A DNA stretch of 64,000 nt, taken from positions 3,038,001 through 3,102,000 of the forward strand of contig NZ_LT629695.1 in the NCBI RefSeq assembly GCF_900099705.1, written 5' to 3'. Position numbers and translations under genes: made by a program. Within the stretch, counting starts at the first letter, position 1; each line of letters begins with the position of its first letter. This document shows, piece after piece, positions 1-9,371 of this stretch. Under the pieces are notes generated by a model, which was not told the origin of the DNA, did not search any database, and saw nothing but the letters and a program-made list of their open reading frames with translations. This DNA is from Agrococcus jejuensis. GTDB taxonomy: Bacteria; Actinomycetota; Actinomycetes; Actinomycetales; Microbacteriaceae.

Positions 1-726
1 TCCCGCATCCCACGCCTCCTCCTCGTGGTCGAGGCCCGCGGCCGGCGCGTCGGTCGACATGCGCTGGTGCAGCACGGCGAGCTGCTCGAGCAGCTCGGGC
101 GGCGTGCGACCCGTCCACGTGCGGATGGCGTAGCCGCGGGCGTGGGGGAGCGCGTCGGCCCGCAGGCGCTCGAGCTGCTCGATCGCGTCTCCGAGACGCA
201 GCTCGCTCATGCGCTCCACCTGCTCGAGGTGGAACCCGAGGCCGGCGAGGAATCGCACCTCGGGGGCGTCGAGCGGCACGCTGCCGAAGCCCGTCGGCGC
301 CTCGAGCACGGGACCGTCGGCGGGGCGGTGGTCGACCCACGCCTGCACGGTCGTGCGCCCGTCGGCGTCGAGGATGCCCTCGATCGCGCGCCACACCGCC
401 GTGCCGACGCCGCGGCGGCGCGCGTCGGGCAGCACGAGCACGTCGACGCCCGCGATGTGCAGCGCCTCGCGTCGCGACAGCTCGACGTAGCCGCGAGCGA
501 CGAGCCTGCCGTCGAGCCACCCGCCCAGGTAGACGAGTCGCTCGTCGACCTGGCTCGACGCCGTGCCGAAGGCCTCGCGCGGCGTGATGGCGTGCGTCGT
601 GTCGCCATCCCACCGGTCGGCGATCACGGCGTTGCGCACGCCGATCATCTCGGCGAACGTCGCCCACTCCTCGGTGCCGTCGTCGTAGGCGGCGGGCACC
701 GCGAGCTCCCGGACCTCGATCGTCAC
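1..726 (-). CDS. GNAT-family N-acetyltransferase, 3' end cut by window edge
   Basis: The first 242 codons of a leftward gene are present; the frame is still open at base 1. It is a GNAT acetyltransferase, expected to move an acetyl group from acetyl-CoA to an unidentified substrate. The acetyl-CoA loop is visible as DARRRGVGTA after the strand VDVLVLP, roughly residues 95-115. Near residue 222 the text HQRMSTDAPAAG begins a second module that resembles HERMSTDAPVGD in the upstream gene, so the full protein is probably a two-module paralogue of that neighbour. The GTG start overlaps the upstream stop (GTGA), which implies translational coupling. The substrate cannot be inferred. Confidence 0.8.
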   Translation of the reverse strand, partial: MTIEVRELAVPAAYDDGTEEWATFAEMIGVRNAVIADRWDGDTTHAITPREAFGTASSQVDERLVYLGGWLDGRLVARGYVELSRREALHIAGVDVLVLPDARRRGVGTAVWRAIEGILDADGRTTVQAWVDHRPADGPVLEAPTGFGSVPLDAPEVRFLAGLGFHLEQVERMSELRLGDAIEQLERLRADALPHARGYAIRTWTGRTPPELLEQLAVLHQRMSTDAPAAGLDHEEEAWDAG

Positions 727-1817
727 GACTGCTCCTTCGACTGGCGCCGCTGCCACACGGCCTCGTACGCGATGGGTGCGAAGCCGACCGCCTCGTTCGT
801 GGCCAGCATCGGTCGGTTCTCCTCGGCGTTCCACGTGGTCACGCGGCGGTGGCGTGGATGGTGCGTGGCGAGCTCCGCGAGGTTCGCGAGCTTCAGCAGC
901 ATCCCGAGCCCGTGCCCGCGGTGCTCGCGCACGACGAGGGTGTCGTGCTGGCGTGCGACGTCGCTGTCGCCCGCGAACAGCCGCGAGTAGCCCACGAGCT
1001 CGCCGTCGGGCGTCGCCGCGGCGACGGTGCGGATCGTGCGCCCGCCGCGCGTCTTCTGCTCCTCGAACTCGGCGAGCCGCTCGTCGCTCCAGATCTCGGG
1101 CTCGAGCGCGAGGTCGCCGACGGGTGCATCCGTCGACATGCGCTCGTGCAGCGCGCGCACCGCGGCCCGGTGCTCGGCGGGGGTCGCGCCCTCCCAGGCG
1201 ACGACGCGGTAGCCGGCCGATCGCTCGTGCGCGGCGGCGAGCCGCTCCGGCAGGTCGGGCAGCGCGTCGAGGTCGACGAGGCTCACGCGGTACACCTGCT
1301 CGAGCGCGAAGCCCGCCTCGACGAGCGGCGCGGCCTCGGCGTCGGCCGGGTCGGCGGCGCCGAATCCCGTCGACGCCGCGATCGCCGCGCTGCCGGGCGC
1401 AGCCGTCGCGAGACCCGGCGAGCCGCCCATCACGACGATGCGCCCCTGCGCCTCCGCCATCGCGAGCACGTGCGCGACGAGCGTGCGGTGCACGGCGCGG
1501 GCCTCCGCGGCGTCGAGCGCGGGGTCGGATGCGGTGCCGAAGTCGAGCACGTCGGTCGACTCCTGCATCGGCAGCCACAGGTCGGCAGCGCCGAGCAGGC
1601 GGTCGCCGTCGACGGCCTCGAGCCGCACGTGGCGCTCGCTCGGCGACGAGGCCCACGCCGCGAGGCGCTCGTCGGGCCGCAGGTCGAGGACGCCGGGCGC
1701 GTATCGGGCGTCGGCGACGCGGATCGCGAGCTCGTGATGGCGACGGAAGCGGTCGCCGCGCTCGCCGACCTCGTCGGCAGCGTCGGGGAGGTCGACGGTG
1801 CGCACCTCGACGGTCAT
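723..1817 (-). CDS. Two-module GNAT-family N-acetyltransferase
   Basis: A 364-residue cytoplasmic acetyltransferase with two GNAT-like halves. The C-terminal half carries the acetyl-CoA signature REHRGHGLGMLLK and the strand/helix TWNAEENRPMLATNEAVGF. The N-terminal half lacks a clear R/QxxGxG/A loop and is probably structural, as in other tandem-GNAT actinobacterial proteins. I chose the ATG at 1817 because GAGAGGG sits 7 nt upstream; a longer in-frame extension exists but has no such site. Its stop overlaps the start of the next gene, a likely paralogue, so the two form a small operon. Substrate unknown. Confidence 0.85.
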   Translation of the reverse strand: MTVEVRTVDLPDAADEVGERGDRFRRHHELAIRVADARYAPGVLDLRPDERLAAWASSPSERHVRLEAVDGDRLLGAADLWLPMQESTDVLDFGTASDPALDAAEARAVHRTLVAHVLAMAEAQGRIVVMGGSPGLATAAPGSAAIAASTGFGAADPADAEAAPLVEAGFALEQVYRVSLVDLDALPDLPERLAAAHERSAGYRVVAWEGATPAEHRAAVRALHERMSTDAPVGDLALEPEIWSDERLAEFEEQKTRGGRTIRTVAAATPDGELVGYSRLFAGDSDVARQHDTLVVREHRGHGLGMLLKLANLAELATHHPRHRRVTTWNAEENRPMLATNEAVGFAPIAYEAVWQRRQSKEQS

Positions 1818-1966
1818 GGCTGTGCCCTCTCGCCGCACCGCGATCGCAGGGCAGCCTTGCAGCGTAGCCCGCACCGGCTCGCGCGGCAACGCGTGCCCGG
1901 CCCGCCTGCGCGGCAACACGCCCGGTCGGCGCTACCTTGGGAGCGATCCATCCACCCGGGAGCCGC

Positions 1967-4900
1967 GTGTACCTCAAGAGCCTCGACGTCAAGGGCTTCA
2001 AGTCCTTCGCACGCGCGACGACGTTCCGCTTCGAGCCGGGCGTCACCGCGGTCGTCGGCCCGAACGGCTCGGGCAAGTCGAACGTCGTCGACGCCCTCGC
2101 GTGGGTCATGGGCGAGCAGGGTGCCAAGACGCTGCGCGGCGGCAAGATGGAGGACGTCATCTTCGCCGGCACGGCGACGACCGGCCCGCTGTCGCGCGCG
2201 CACGTCGAGCTCACGATCGACAACGCCGACGGTGCGCTGCCCATCGAGTACGCCGAGGTGCAGATCTCGCGCACGCTGTTCCGCAGCGGCGGCAGCGAGT
2301 ACGCCATCAATGGCGAGTCGTGCCGTCTGCTCGACGTGCAGGAGCTGCTGTCGGACTCGGGCCTCGGCCGCGAGATGCACGTCATCGTGGGGCAGGGGCA
2401 GCTGGATGCGCTGCTGCAGGCGAGCCCCACCGATCGCCGCGGCTACCTCGAGGAGGCCGCGGGCATCCTCAAGCACCGCCGGCGCAAGGAGAAGACGCTC
2501 CGCAAGCTCGATGCGATGCAGCAGAACCTCACGCGTCTCTCGGACCTCGCGGGCGAGCTGCGCAGGCAGCTGAAGCCGCTCGGCCAGCAGGCCGAGATCG
2601 CGAAGGAGGCGCAGTCGATCCAGGCGGCCGTGCGCGAGGCGAAGGCGCGGCTCATCGCCGACGAGGTCGTGCGGCTGCGCGACTCGCTCGCGTCGGCGGC
2701 GCGCAGCGAGTCGGAGCGCAAGAGCGAGCGCATCGTGCTGCAGGAGCAGCTCGACCAGGCTCGCATGCGCGCGACGCGGCTCGAGGAGACGATGGTCGGC
2801 GACGACGTCGACCGCGCGCGCCAGGTCGTGCACGGTCTCGAGCGCGAGCGCACCCGCCTGCATTCGCTCTCGACGCTCGCGCACCAGCGGCTCGCGCTGC
2901 TCGGCGAGCCCGTCGAGGCGCAGGATGCGTCGCGGCTCGTGACGGCCGACCAGGTCGAGGCGGTGAAGGCCGAGGCGCAGTCGCTCGTCGAGCGCGTCGG
3001 CACGAGCGAGCGCGAGCTCGGCAGCCAGGCGGCGAAGGTCGCCCTCGCGCGTGCAGCCCTCGACGCCCTCGACGAGGAGATCGCCCGCCAGTCGGCGCTC
3101 GTGTCGAAGCACGACCTCGAGCTCGCCGCGCACCGCTCGCGCGTCGACGTCGCCGCCTCCACGCGCACGGCGCGCACGACCGAGGTCGAGCGCCGCGGCG
3201 AGGCGCTCGCGAACGCGGAGGCCCGCATCGTCGAGGCGCAGCAGGCGGTGGATGCGCTGGGCGACGACGAGGTCGAGGCCGGCGACGCCGAGACGCTCGG
3301 CTCGCGCTGGCGCGCCGCCGACGAGGCCGTCTCGGGCTTGCAGGCCGCGCTCGAGCAGGCCCGCGACACCCTGCACGCCCGCGAGCGGGAGCGCGAGTCG
3401 CTCGCCGCCCGCTCGACGGCCCTGTCCCTCGCGCTCGACGCGCAGAACGCCTCCGCGGCGCTCGCGAACGCGGGCCTCGACGGCGTCGACGGCATCGTCA
3501 CCGACCACGTGCGCGTGCGCTCCGGCTACGAGGCCGCGATCGCCGCCGCGCTCGGCGCGCTCGGCGAGGCGCTGCTCGCGTCGACCCGCGACGCGGCGAT
3601 CGCCGCCGTGGCCCACGCGCGCGACGGCGGCCACGGCCGCGTCGACGTCGTCGTGGGCGACGCGTCGCGCGGCGCCGTCTCGCTGCCGGCCGTCGCGGGC
3701 GCCACGCTCGCCGTCGACGTCGTCGACGCGCCGGCCGGCGTGCTCGGCATCCTCGCGCGCACCGTGATCGTCGACGATCTCACCGCAGCCGCATCCGTCG
3801 TGGGCGAGCTCGCCGCCGCCGATGCCCTCGCGACGATCGTGACGCGCGACGGCGACGTCATGACCGAGCACCGCCTGCAGGGCGGATCGAAGGATGCCGC
3901 ATCCCGGCTGGAGCTCATCGCCGACCGCGATGCCGCGCTCGAGCGGCTCGAGGCGCTCAGCGCCGAGATCGAGCGCGAGGCGGGCATCGTCGAGGAGCAG
4001 CGCCAGTCGCTGCAGACCGGCCGCAGGGATGCGCAGGAGGCGCTCGAGGCGCTGCGCGCGCACGACGCCGAGTCGGCCGCGCGCGGCCAGGAGCGCTCGC
4101 GCGTGCGCACGCGGCTCGAGGCCGCGACGGCCGAGCGAGAGCGCGCCCAGGCTGCCGTCGCCGAGGCGCAGGCGGGCCTCGCCGAGGCCGGCACGGCGTT
4201 CGAGGCCGCCGAGCGGCGGCTCTCCGACTTCCAGGAGACGCCGCGCCCCATCCTCGACGCGTCGGCACGCGACGGGCTCGTCGAGGAGATCGACGCCGAG
4301 CGCGGCATGGAGACCGAGCTGCGCATCGACCTCGAGACGGCGCGCGAGCGCGTGCGCGTCGAGCGCGAGCGCGCCGCATCCCTCGAGCGCGAGATGGTCG
4401 CGCAGCGCCAGGCGGCCGAGGAGGCCGCACGGCGCGCCGTCATCCGCGAGCGCCAGCGCGCAGCCGCCGAGCGCGTCGCGGGCGCGCTGCCGCCCGTGCT
4501 CGAGGCCGTCGACCGCTCGCTGTCCGAGGCACGCCTGCGGCTCGCGGAGCGCGAGACGTCGCGCCGCGAGAACTCCGAGGCCCTCGGCACGCTGCGCCGC
4601 CAGGAGACCGAGCTGCGCGACCGCCTCCACGCCCTCACGGAGCGCGTGCACGGCCTCGAGATGGAGACGTACGAGCAGCGCCTGCACCTGTCGTCGCTCA
4701 TCGAGCGCGCCGCCGCCGAGCTGGGCGTCGACGAGGACGTGCTCGTGGCCGAGCACGGCCCCGACGACGACTTCGACCGTCCGACGTGGCAGAAGGCGCT
4801 CGCCGAGGCCGAGCGCAAGCTCGCGCGCCTCGGTCGCGTGAACCCGCTCGCGCTCGAGGAGTACGCGGCGCTCGAGCAGCGCCACGCCTTCCTCACCGAG

Positions 4901-5449
4901 CAGCTCGCCGACCTCGCGACGACGCGCAAGGACCTCGAGCAGATCATCGCCGACCTCGACGAGCGCATGGAGGGCATCTTCGCCGCCGCGTTCGAGGACA
5001 CGAAGGCCGCGTTCGCCGAGATCTTCCCCGTGCTCTTCCCCGGCGGCTCCGGCAGCCTCGCGCTCACGGATCCCGACGACATGCTCGAGACGGGCATCGA
5101 GGTCACCGTGCGCCCCGCAGGCAAGAAGATCGACCGCCTGTCGCTGCTGTCGGGCGGCGAGCGCTCGCTCGCGGCCGTCGCGCTCATGGTCGCGATCTTC
5201 AAGGCCCGGCCCAGCCCGTTCTACATCATGGACGAGGTCGAGGCGGCGCTCGACGACGCGAACCTCGGCCGCCTGCTGCAGGTGTTCGAGCAGCTGCGCG
5301 AGACGAGCCAGCTCATCGTCATCACGCACCAGAAGCGCACGATGGAGATCGCCGACGCGCTCTACGGCGTCTCGATGAAGCAGGACGGCGTCTCGGTCGT
5401 CGTCGGCCAGCGCACGACGCGCGATGTCGAGGAGGCACAGGCCTCCTAG
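1967..5449 (+). CDS. smc: Chromosome segregation protein SMC
   Basis: SMC is the ATPase subunit of the Smc-ScpAB condensin that compacts and segregates the chromosome. The 1160-residue length fits the family. Walker A GPNGSGKS is at residues 31-38; two long charged coiled-coil arms flank a hinge around residues 500-640; the C-terminal head has the ABC signature LLSGGERSL and Walker B FYIMDEVEAALDD. The GTG start gives the typical N-terminus MYLKSLDVKGFKSF and has GGGAG just upstream; an in-frame TTG at 1937 is less likely. A -10-like TACCTT lies at 1933-1938. It converges with the lipoprotein gene that ends at 5456. Confidence 0.97.
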   Translation: MYLKSLDVKGFKSFARATTFRFEPGVTAVVGPNGSGKSNVVDALAWVMGEQGAKTLRGGKMEDVIFAGTATTGPLSRAHVELTIDNADGALPIEYAEVQISRTLFRSGGSEYAINGESCRLLDVQELLSDSGLGREMHVIVGQGQLDALLQASPTDRRGYLEEAAGILKHRRRKEKTLRKLDAMQQNLTRLSDLAGELRRQLKPLGQQAEIAKEAQSIQAAVREAKARLIADEVVRLRDSLASAARSESERKSERIVLQEQLDQARMRATRLEETMVGDDVDRARQVVHGLERERTRLHSLSTLAHQRLALLGEPVEAQDASRLVTADQVEAVKAEAQSLVERVGTSERELGSQAAKVALARAALDALDEEIARQSALVSKHDLELAAHRSRVDVAASTRTARTTEVERRGEALANAEARIVEAQQAVDALGDDEVEAGDAETLGSRWRAADEAVSGLQAALEQARDTLHARERERESLAARSTALSLALDAQNASAALANAGLDGVDGIVTDHVRVRSGYEAAIAAALGALGEALLASTRDAAIAAVAHARDGGHGRVDVVVGDASRGAVSLPAVAGATLAVDVVDAPAGVLGILARTVIVDDLTAAASVVGELAAADALATIVTRDGDVMTEHRLQGGSKDAASRLELIADRDAALERLEALSAEIEREAGIVEEQRQSLQTGRRDAQEALEALRAHDAESAARGQERSRVRTRLEAATAERERAQAAVAEAQAGLAEAGTAFEAAERRLSDFQETPRPILDASARDGLVEEIDAERGMETELRIDLETARERVRVERERAASLEREMVAQRQAAEEAARRAVIRERQRAAAERVAGALPPVLEAVDRSLSEARLRLAERETSRRENSEALGTLRRQETELRDRLHALTERVHGLEMETYEQRLHLSSLIERAAAELGVDEDVLVAEHGPDDDFDRPTWQKALAEAERKLARLGRVNPLALEEYAALEQRHAFLTEQLADLATTRKDLEQIIADLDERMEGIFAAAFEDTKAAFAEIFPVLFPGGSGSLALTDPDDMLETGIEVTVRPAGKKIDRLSLLSGGERSLAAVALMVAIFKARPSPFYIMDEVEAALDDANLGRLLQVFEQLRETSQLIVITHQKRTMEIADALYGVSMKQDGVSVVVGQRTTRDVEEAQAS

Positions 5450-5455
5450 CCGGCG

Positions 5456-6109
5456 TCAGCGCGTGACGTCGACGAGCGCGCTGCGCACGTGCACGACGTC
5501 GGTGCCGTAGACCCCGTCGAGATGCTCCTGCAGCGAGCCGTCGTCGTAGAGCACGAAGAGCTCGAGCCTGCCGTCCTCGGGGAAGCTGCCGAGCCAGCGG
5601 TCGCCGAGCGGATCCCACAGCAGCTGCTGGATCTCGTCGAGCACGGCCTCGTCGGTCGTGCCGGGCGCGAGCGGCTCTTCCGAGACCGGCATCGGGTCGT
5701 AGAGCGCGAGCATGATCGGCGGGCTCGTCACCGCGAAGCGCGTGCCGTCGAACGTGCCCTGCACGGCGTACGAGCCCCATCGCGAGCCCGACGACTCCTC
5801 CCAGCCGTCGATCGTCGACCAGTCCCAGCCGTCGATCGCGGGCCCGCTGCACTGCGGCGGGTACGACTCGGCGATGGCGCCGAGGCACAGCTCGGGGCCG
5901 TCGCCGCGATCGATCACGGTGCCCTGCCCGATGACCTCGCCGAGCGGGATCGCCTCGGGCAGCGTGCCGAGGTCGGCGGCGGGGTCGGCGGAGGCGGGTG
6001 GTTGCGGAGCATCGCTGCCGGCGCCCGTCGGGGTCGCCGCGCATGCGACGAGCGCGAGGGACGCGGCGAGCGCGACGACGATGCCGGAGGCGAGGGGAGT
6101 GCGGCGCAC
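5456..6109 (-). CDS. Putative lipoprotein, member of a tandem paralogue pair
   Basis: A 217-residue predicted lipoprotein. The N-terminus has two arginines, a hydrophobic helix and the lipobox LVAC near residue 23, followed by a Pro/Ala/Asp-rich linker, so the mature protein is expected to be anchored to the outer face of the membrane. The globular part has a WDWSTIDGW segment and a C-terminal QEHLDGVYG motif that recur in the upstream gene, 15 bp away. The GTG start is supported by GGAG about 7 nt upstream. I do not recognise a named domain; function unknown. Confidence 0.8.
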   Translation of the reverse strand: MRRTPLASGIVVALAASLALVACAATPTGAGSDAPQPPASADPAADLGTLPEAIPLGEVIGQGTVIDRGDGPELCLGAIAESYPPQCSGPAIDGWDWSTIDGWEESSGSRWGSYAVQGTFDGTRFAVTSPPIMLALYDPMPVSEEPLAPGTTDEAVLDEIQQLLWDPLGDRWLGSFPEDGRLELFVLYDDGSLQEHLDGVYGTDVVHVRSALVDVTR

Positions 6110-6124
6110 GATGGTCTCCTTCGA

Positions 6125-6802
6125 TCAGTCGATGGGCTGCAGGGCGCTGACGACGTGCACGACGCCCGGACCGTAGACCCCGTCGAGGTGCTGCTGCACT
6201 GTGCCGTCGTCGAACACGACGGTCGTCTCGAGATGCCCGTCGGCGACGCCGCTCGAGAGCACGCGATCGCCGAGCGCGGCGTGCAGCACCTGCTGGATGC
6301 GCTGCAGCTCGTCGCCGCTCGTCGTGCCGGGCGTCGGCGCGGGCTGGTCGATCGGCGCCGGGTCGAAGAGCGCGAGCGAGACGGGGTCGCTCGTCACCGT
6401 GAGCGACTCGCCGTCCCACGTGCCCTGCACGGCGTAGGAGCCCCAGCGCGTGCCGCCGCGCGACTCCCAGCCGTCGAGTGCCGCCCAGTCCCAGCCGACG
6501 AGCGGCTCGCCGCCGCATGTGGGCGGCAGCGAGGCGCCGACGTCGCCGAGGCAGAGGATGGGCGTGCCCGCATCGAGCACGAGGCCCTGACCGAGCACCT
6601 CGCCGGCCGGGAGCGGCTGCGGCACCGTGCCGAGCTCCGTCGTCGGATCGGGCGTGCCCGGGCCCTCGGTCGGGGCATCGGACGCGGTGGGCGTCGGCGT
6701 CGGCTGCGTCGCAGCCGACGTCGCGCATCCCGACGTGCTCGCGAGCGCGAGCGCGGCGAGCGTCAGCGCTGCGATGCGTGCGACGGGGAGCGTGCGGTGC
6801 AT
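6125..6802 (-). CDS. Putative lipoprotein, upstream member of tandem paralogue pair
   Basis: A 225-residue predicted lipoprotein with a signal peptide ending in the lipobox STSGC near residue 26, then a Thr/Pro-rich linker. The mature part shares with the downstream paralogue a GTVPQPLPAGEVLGQG-type opening, a WDWAALDGW segment, RWGSYAVQGTW and QQHLDGVYGPGVVHV. This shows a local duplication followed by divergence. The two genes are 15 bp apart and probably co-transcribed. No catalytic motif is visible; it may bind a ligand or wall component, but this is a guess from cell location only. Confidence 0.8.
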   Translation of the reverse strand: MHRTLPVARIAALTLAALALASTSGCATSAATQPTPTPTASDAPTEGPGTPDPTTELGTVPQPLPAGEVLGQGLVLDAGTPILCLGDVGASLPPTCGGEPLVGWDWAALDGWESRGGTRWGSYAVQGTWDGESLTVTSDPVSLALFDPAPIDQPAPTPGTTSGDELQRIQQVLHAALGDRVLSSGVADGHLETTVVFDDGTVQQHLDGVYGPGVVHVVSALQPID

Positions 6803-6893
6803 GCCTCGATCCTGCTCCGGCCGTCGCCCGAGCGCGACACAACCGCACCCGCGACTGGTTCGTCAGCCTCCGTCGCCAGGGTCGTGCCGGGCC

Positions 6894-8222
6894 TCAGCGC
6901 GGCAGCCTGCTGGGATGCAGCACGTCGCCGCCGTGGGCGTCGCGCCACGCGTGCAGCTCGGCGACCGCCGCGGGCGGCAGCGCCCGCGACAGCGGCCCGC
7001 CGGCGAGGAACGTCGGCAGCGTGCGGTCGTTCGTCACGGGCGCGAGGCGGTCGGCGAGGCTCGCCACGGCGGCGCGCTGCGCCTCGCCGTCGGTGCCGGG
7101 CGGCATGGGCGCGATCGACGAGAGGATCCACGGCTCGCTCGGCTGCGGCACGAGCGACGGGCGCTCGGGCGCCGTGCCGCCGAGCAGCCGCACCTCGATC
7201 GCGACGACGGGTGCGAGGGCGGGCTCGGCGCGGGCCGCGACGAGCGCGTCGATCGTCGCGTCGTCGAGCCGCGGCACGAGCGCCGACCATCCCGTGCCGG
7301 CGCCGGGCTGCTCGGGGTCGCCCGCGATCGTGTGGAGCGCGCCGGGCGCGATCGGGGCGACGTCGTCGCGGAGGGGCTCGGGGACGGCGCGCAGCGGCGC
7401 GAGCGCCGCCTCGTCGACGTCGGCGAGCACGACGTGCACGCTGCACCAGCTGCGGCCGCGGATGGCCTCGGGCAGCACGGGGGAGTCGGGCATCGCGAGC
7501 AGCGCGACCGACAGCGCGAGCCCCGGCGCGGCGTCGACGAGCGTGGCCGCGGCGCGCAGCATCGCCGCCGAGTGCTCGATCGGCACGTCGATCGTGCCGC
7601 CGCGGAGGTCGGCGACGGGCTGCAGCGCGAGCTCGAGCTCCGTTGCGACGGCCACGAGCCCGGCGCCGCCGCGCAGCAGGCGCAGGGCCTCGTCGTCGTC
7701 GGCGATCCAGGCCGTCGTGCCGCCGGGCAGCACGACGTGCGCGCGCACGAGCCACTCGCCGCCGAGCCCGCCGAGCCGCGAGAACCAGCCCTGGCCGCCG
7801 CCCAGCACGAGACCCGCGACCGACACGATGCGGCTCGACCCCGACGGCCCCACGAGGCCCGTGCCGTCGAGCGCTGCCAGCAGGTCGCCCACGAGCACGC
7901 CTGCGCCGACGCGGGCCGTGCGCGTCTCGGCGTCGACCACGATCGCGTCGAACGCATCCATGCGCAGCACGATCGCGCCCTCGAGCGCATCGACGGCCCC
8001 GTGGCCCGTCGGCTGCACCGCCACGGTCGCGCCATGCTCGCGTGCGACGGCGAGCACCGCGGCGACGTCGTCGGCGTCGACGGGCGATGCGACGGCCGCC
8101 GGCCGCTGGGCGACGGCGCGCGCCCACGGCAGCCTCGCCTCCGCCCACGCCTGGTCGGCGGCGGCCACGACCGCACCCTGCATCCGATCTCGCAGCGCTG
8201 CGACGAGCGCGATCTCATCCAT
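6894..8222 (-). CDS. FAD-binding (PCMH/berberine-bridge type) oxidoreductase
   Basis: A 442-residue flavoprotein of the vanillyl-alcohol-oxidase-like fold. The N-terminal FAD module shows the diverged pyrophosphate-binding text AVQPTGHGAVDALEGAIVL (about residues 65-83), GAGVLVGDLLAAL, GPSGSSRIVSVAGLVLGGGQ and the GGAGLVAVATELEL region that normally ends the FAD domain. The usual covalent-FAD His and Cys are not evident, so FAD is probably non-covalent. The ATG at 8222 has no Shine-Dalgarno but TACCGT lies 7 nt upstream, suggesting a leaderless message. It diverges from the methyltransferase gene. Substrate unknown. Confidence 0.8.
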   Translation of the reverse strand: MDEIALVAALRDRMQGAVVAAADQAWAEARLPWARAVAQRPAAVASPVDADDVAAVLAVAREHGATVAVQPTGHGAVDALEGAIVLRMDAFDAIVVDAETRTARVGAGVLVGDLLAALDGTGLVGPSGSSRIVSVAGLVLGGGQGWFSRLGGLGGEWLVRAHVVLPGGTTAWIADDDEALRLLRGGAGLVAVATELELALQPVADLRGGTIDVPIEHSAAMLRAAATLVDAAPGLALSVALLAMPDSPVLPEAIRGRSWCSVHVVLADVDEAALAPLRAVPEPLRDDVAPIAPGALHTIAGDPEQPGAGTGWSALVPRLDDATIDALVAARAEPALAPVVAIEVRLLGGTAPERPSLVPQPSEPWILSSIAPMPPGTDGEAQRAAVASLADRLAPVTNDRTLPTFLAGGPLSRALPPAAVAELHAWRDAHGGDVLHPSRLPR

Positions 8223-8264
8223 GCGGACGACGGTAGCCCCCACCCCGACGCCTACGCTGGAGGG

Positions 8265-9371
8265 ATGCTCGACCTCGACGCCCTGCGCCGCTGGCCCGAC
8301 GTCGAGTCGCCCGACCTGCAGGCGCACGACTCGGCCGACGCGCTCATCCTCGCCGAGGCCACCGCCGTGCCGGAGGGCGTCGCCGGCCGCGAGGTCGTCG
8401 TGATCGGCGACCGCCACGGTGCGCTGACGCTGGGCGCGCTCGACGCGGGTGCGACCCACGTGCGCGTGCACCAGGACCCCATCACGAGCGAGCGCGCGCT
8501 CGACGCCAACGCCGATCGCGTGGGTCTCGACGGCTTCGCCCACCACGCCCTCGACGCCGACCTCGTGGCGGATGCGCACCTCGTGCTGCTGCAGCTGCCG
8601 CGCTCGCTCGACGCGCTCGACGAGATCGCGGGCCTCGTCGCCCGCCACGCGTCGCCCGACGTGCGCATCGTCGCCGGCGGCCGCGTCAAGCACATGACGC
8701 GCACGCAGAACGACGTGCTCGCGCGGCACCTGGGGACGGTGACCGCGACGCTCGCGCACCGCAAGGCGCGCGTGCTGCACGCGAGCGCTCCGCGCCCCGA
8801 CCTGCCGCCCCTCGACTGGCCGCGCAGCGTGCGCCACGACGACGTCGGCCTCGCTGCCGTCGCGCACGGCGGCGTCTTCGCAGGCTCGACCGTCGACCGC
8901 GGCACGCGCCTGCTGCTCGACCGCATCCGCGATCTGCCCCGCGCGGATGGCGTGCTCGACCTGGGCTGCGGCTCGGGCCTGCTCGCCACCGCGGTCGCGC
9001 TCGCGCAGCCGCACGCCACGGTGACGGCGACGGATCGGTCTGCCGCCGCCGTGCGCTCGACCGCCGCGACCGCCGCGGCGAACGGCGCGACGGTGCTGAC
9101 GCTGCGCGACGACGCTGCCGCATCCGTGCCCGACGCCTCGATCGACGTCGTGCTGCTCAACCCGCCGTTCCACGCCGAGTCGGCCGTGCACACGGGCCTG
9201 GCGCACCGCATGTTCGAGGCCGCCGGCCGGGTGCTGCGGCCCGGCGGCGAGCTGTGGTGCGTGTGGAACGGGCACCTGCGCTACCGGCAGGCGCTCGAGC
9301 GGGCCGTCGGCGCCACGCGGCAGGTGCATCGCGACGCCACCTTCACGGTCACGGCGTCGACGCGTGCCTGA
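8265..9371 (+). CDS. RsmC/RlmG-type SAM-dependent methyltransferase
   Basis: A 368-residue protein with the two-domain plan of rRNA guanine-N2 methyltransferases: a degenerate N-terminal methyltransferase-like domain (residues ~1-190) and an active C-terminal domain. The latter has the SAM motif VLDLGCGSGLLATAVAL and the catalytic NPPF motif in VVLLNPPFHAE. RsmC and RlmG methylate 16S G1207 and 23S G1835; which of the two this is cannot be decided here. TACGCT ends 6 nt before the ATG, and GGAGGG directly abuts it, too close to act as a Shine-Dalgarno, so leaderless translation is likely. The stop overlaps the next gene by 8 bp. Confidence 0.85.
   Translation: MLDLDALRRWPDVESPDLQAHDSADALILAEATAVPEGVAGREVVVIGDRHGALTLGALDAGATHVRVHQDPITSERALDANADRVGLDGFAHHALDADLVADAHLVLLQLPRSLDALDEIAGLVARHASPDVRIVAGGRVKHMTRTQNDVLARHLGTVTATLAHRKARVLHASAPRPDLPPLDWPRSVRHDDVGLAAVAHGGVFAGSTVDRGTRLLLDRIRDLPRADGVLDLGCGSGLLATAVALAQPHATVTATDRSAAAVRSTAATAAANGATVLTLRDDAAASVPDASIDVVLLNPPFHAESAVHTGLAHRMFEAAGRVLRPGGELWCVWNGHLRYRQALERAVGATRQVHRDATFTVTASTRA

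Noticed and set aside
1937..1966. TTG 1937 as the smc start
   Set aside because: The TTG overlaps the probable -10 (TACCTT) and adds ten residues not seen in SMC proteins; GTG 1967 has GGGAG and the expected N-terminus.
1814..5329. Long open frame opposite smc, and similar long frames opposite comM, glgE, glgP and others
   Set aside because: They are antisense shadows caused by high GC at codon position 3. Their products are Arg/Ala/Leu-rich without any family motif, while the opposite strand encodes clear proteins.
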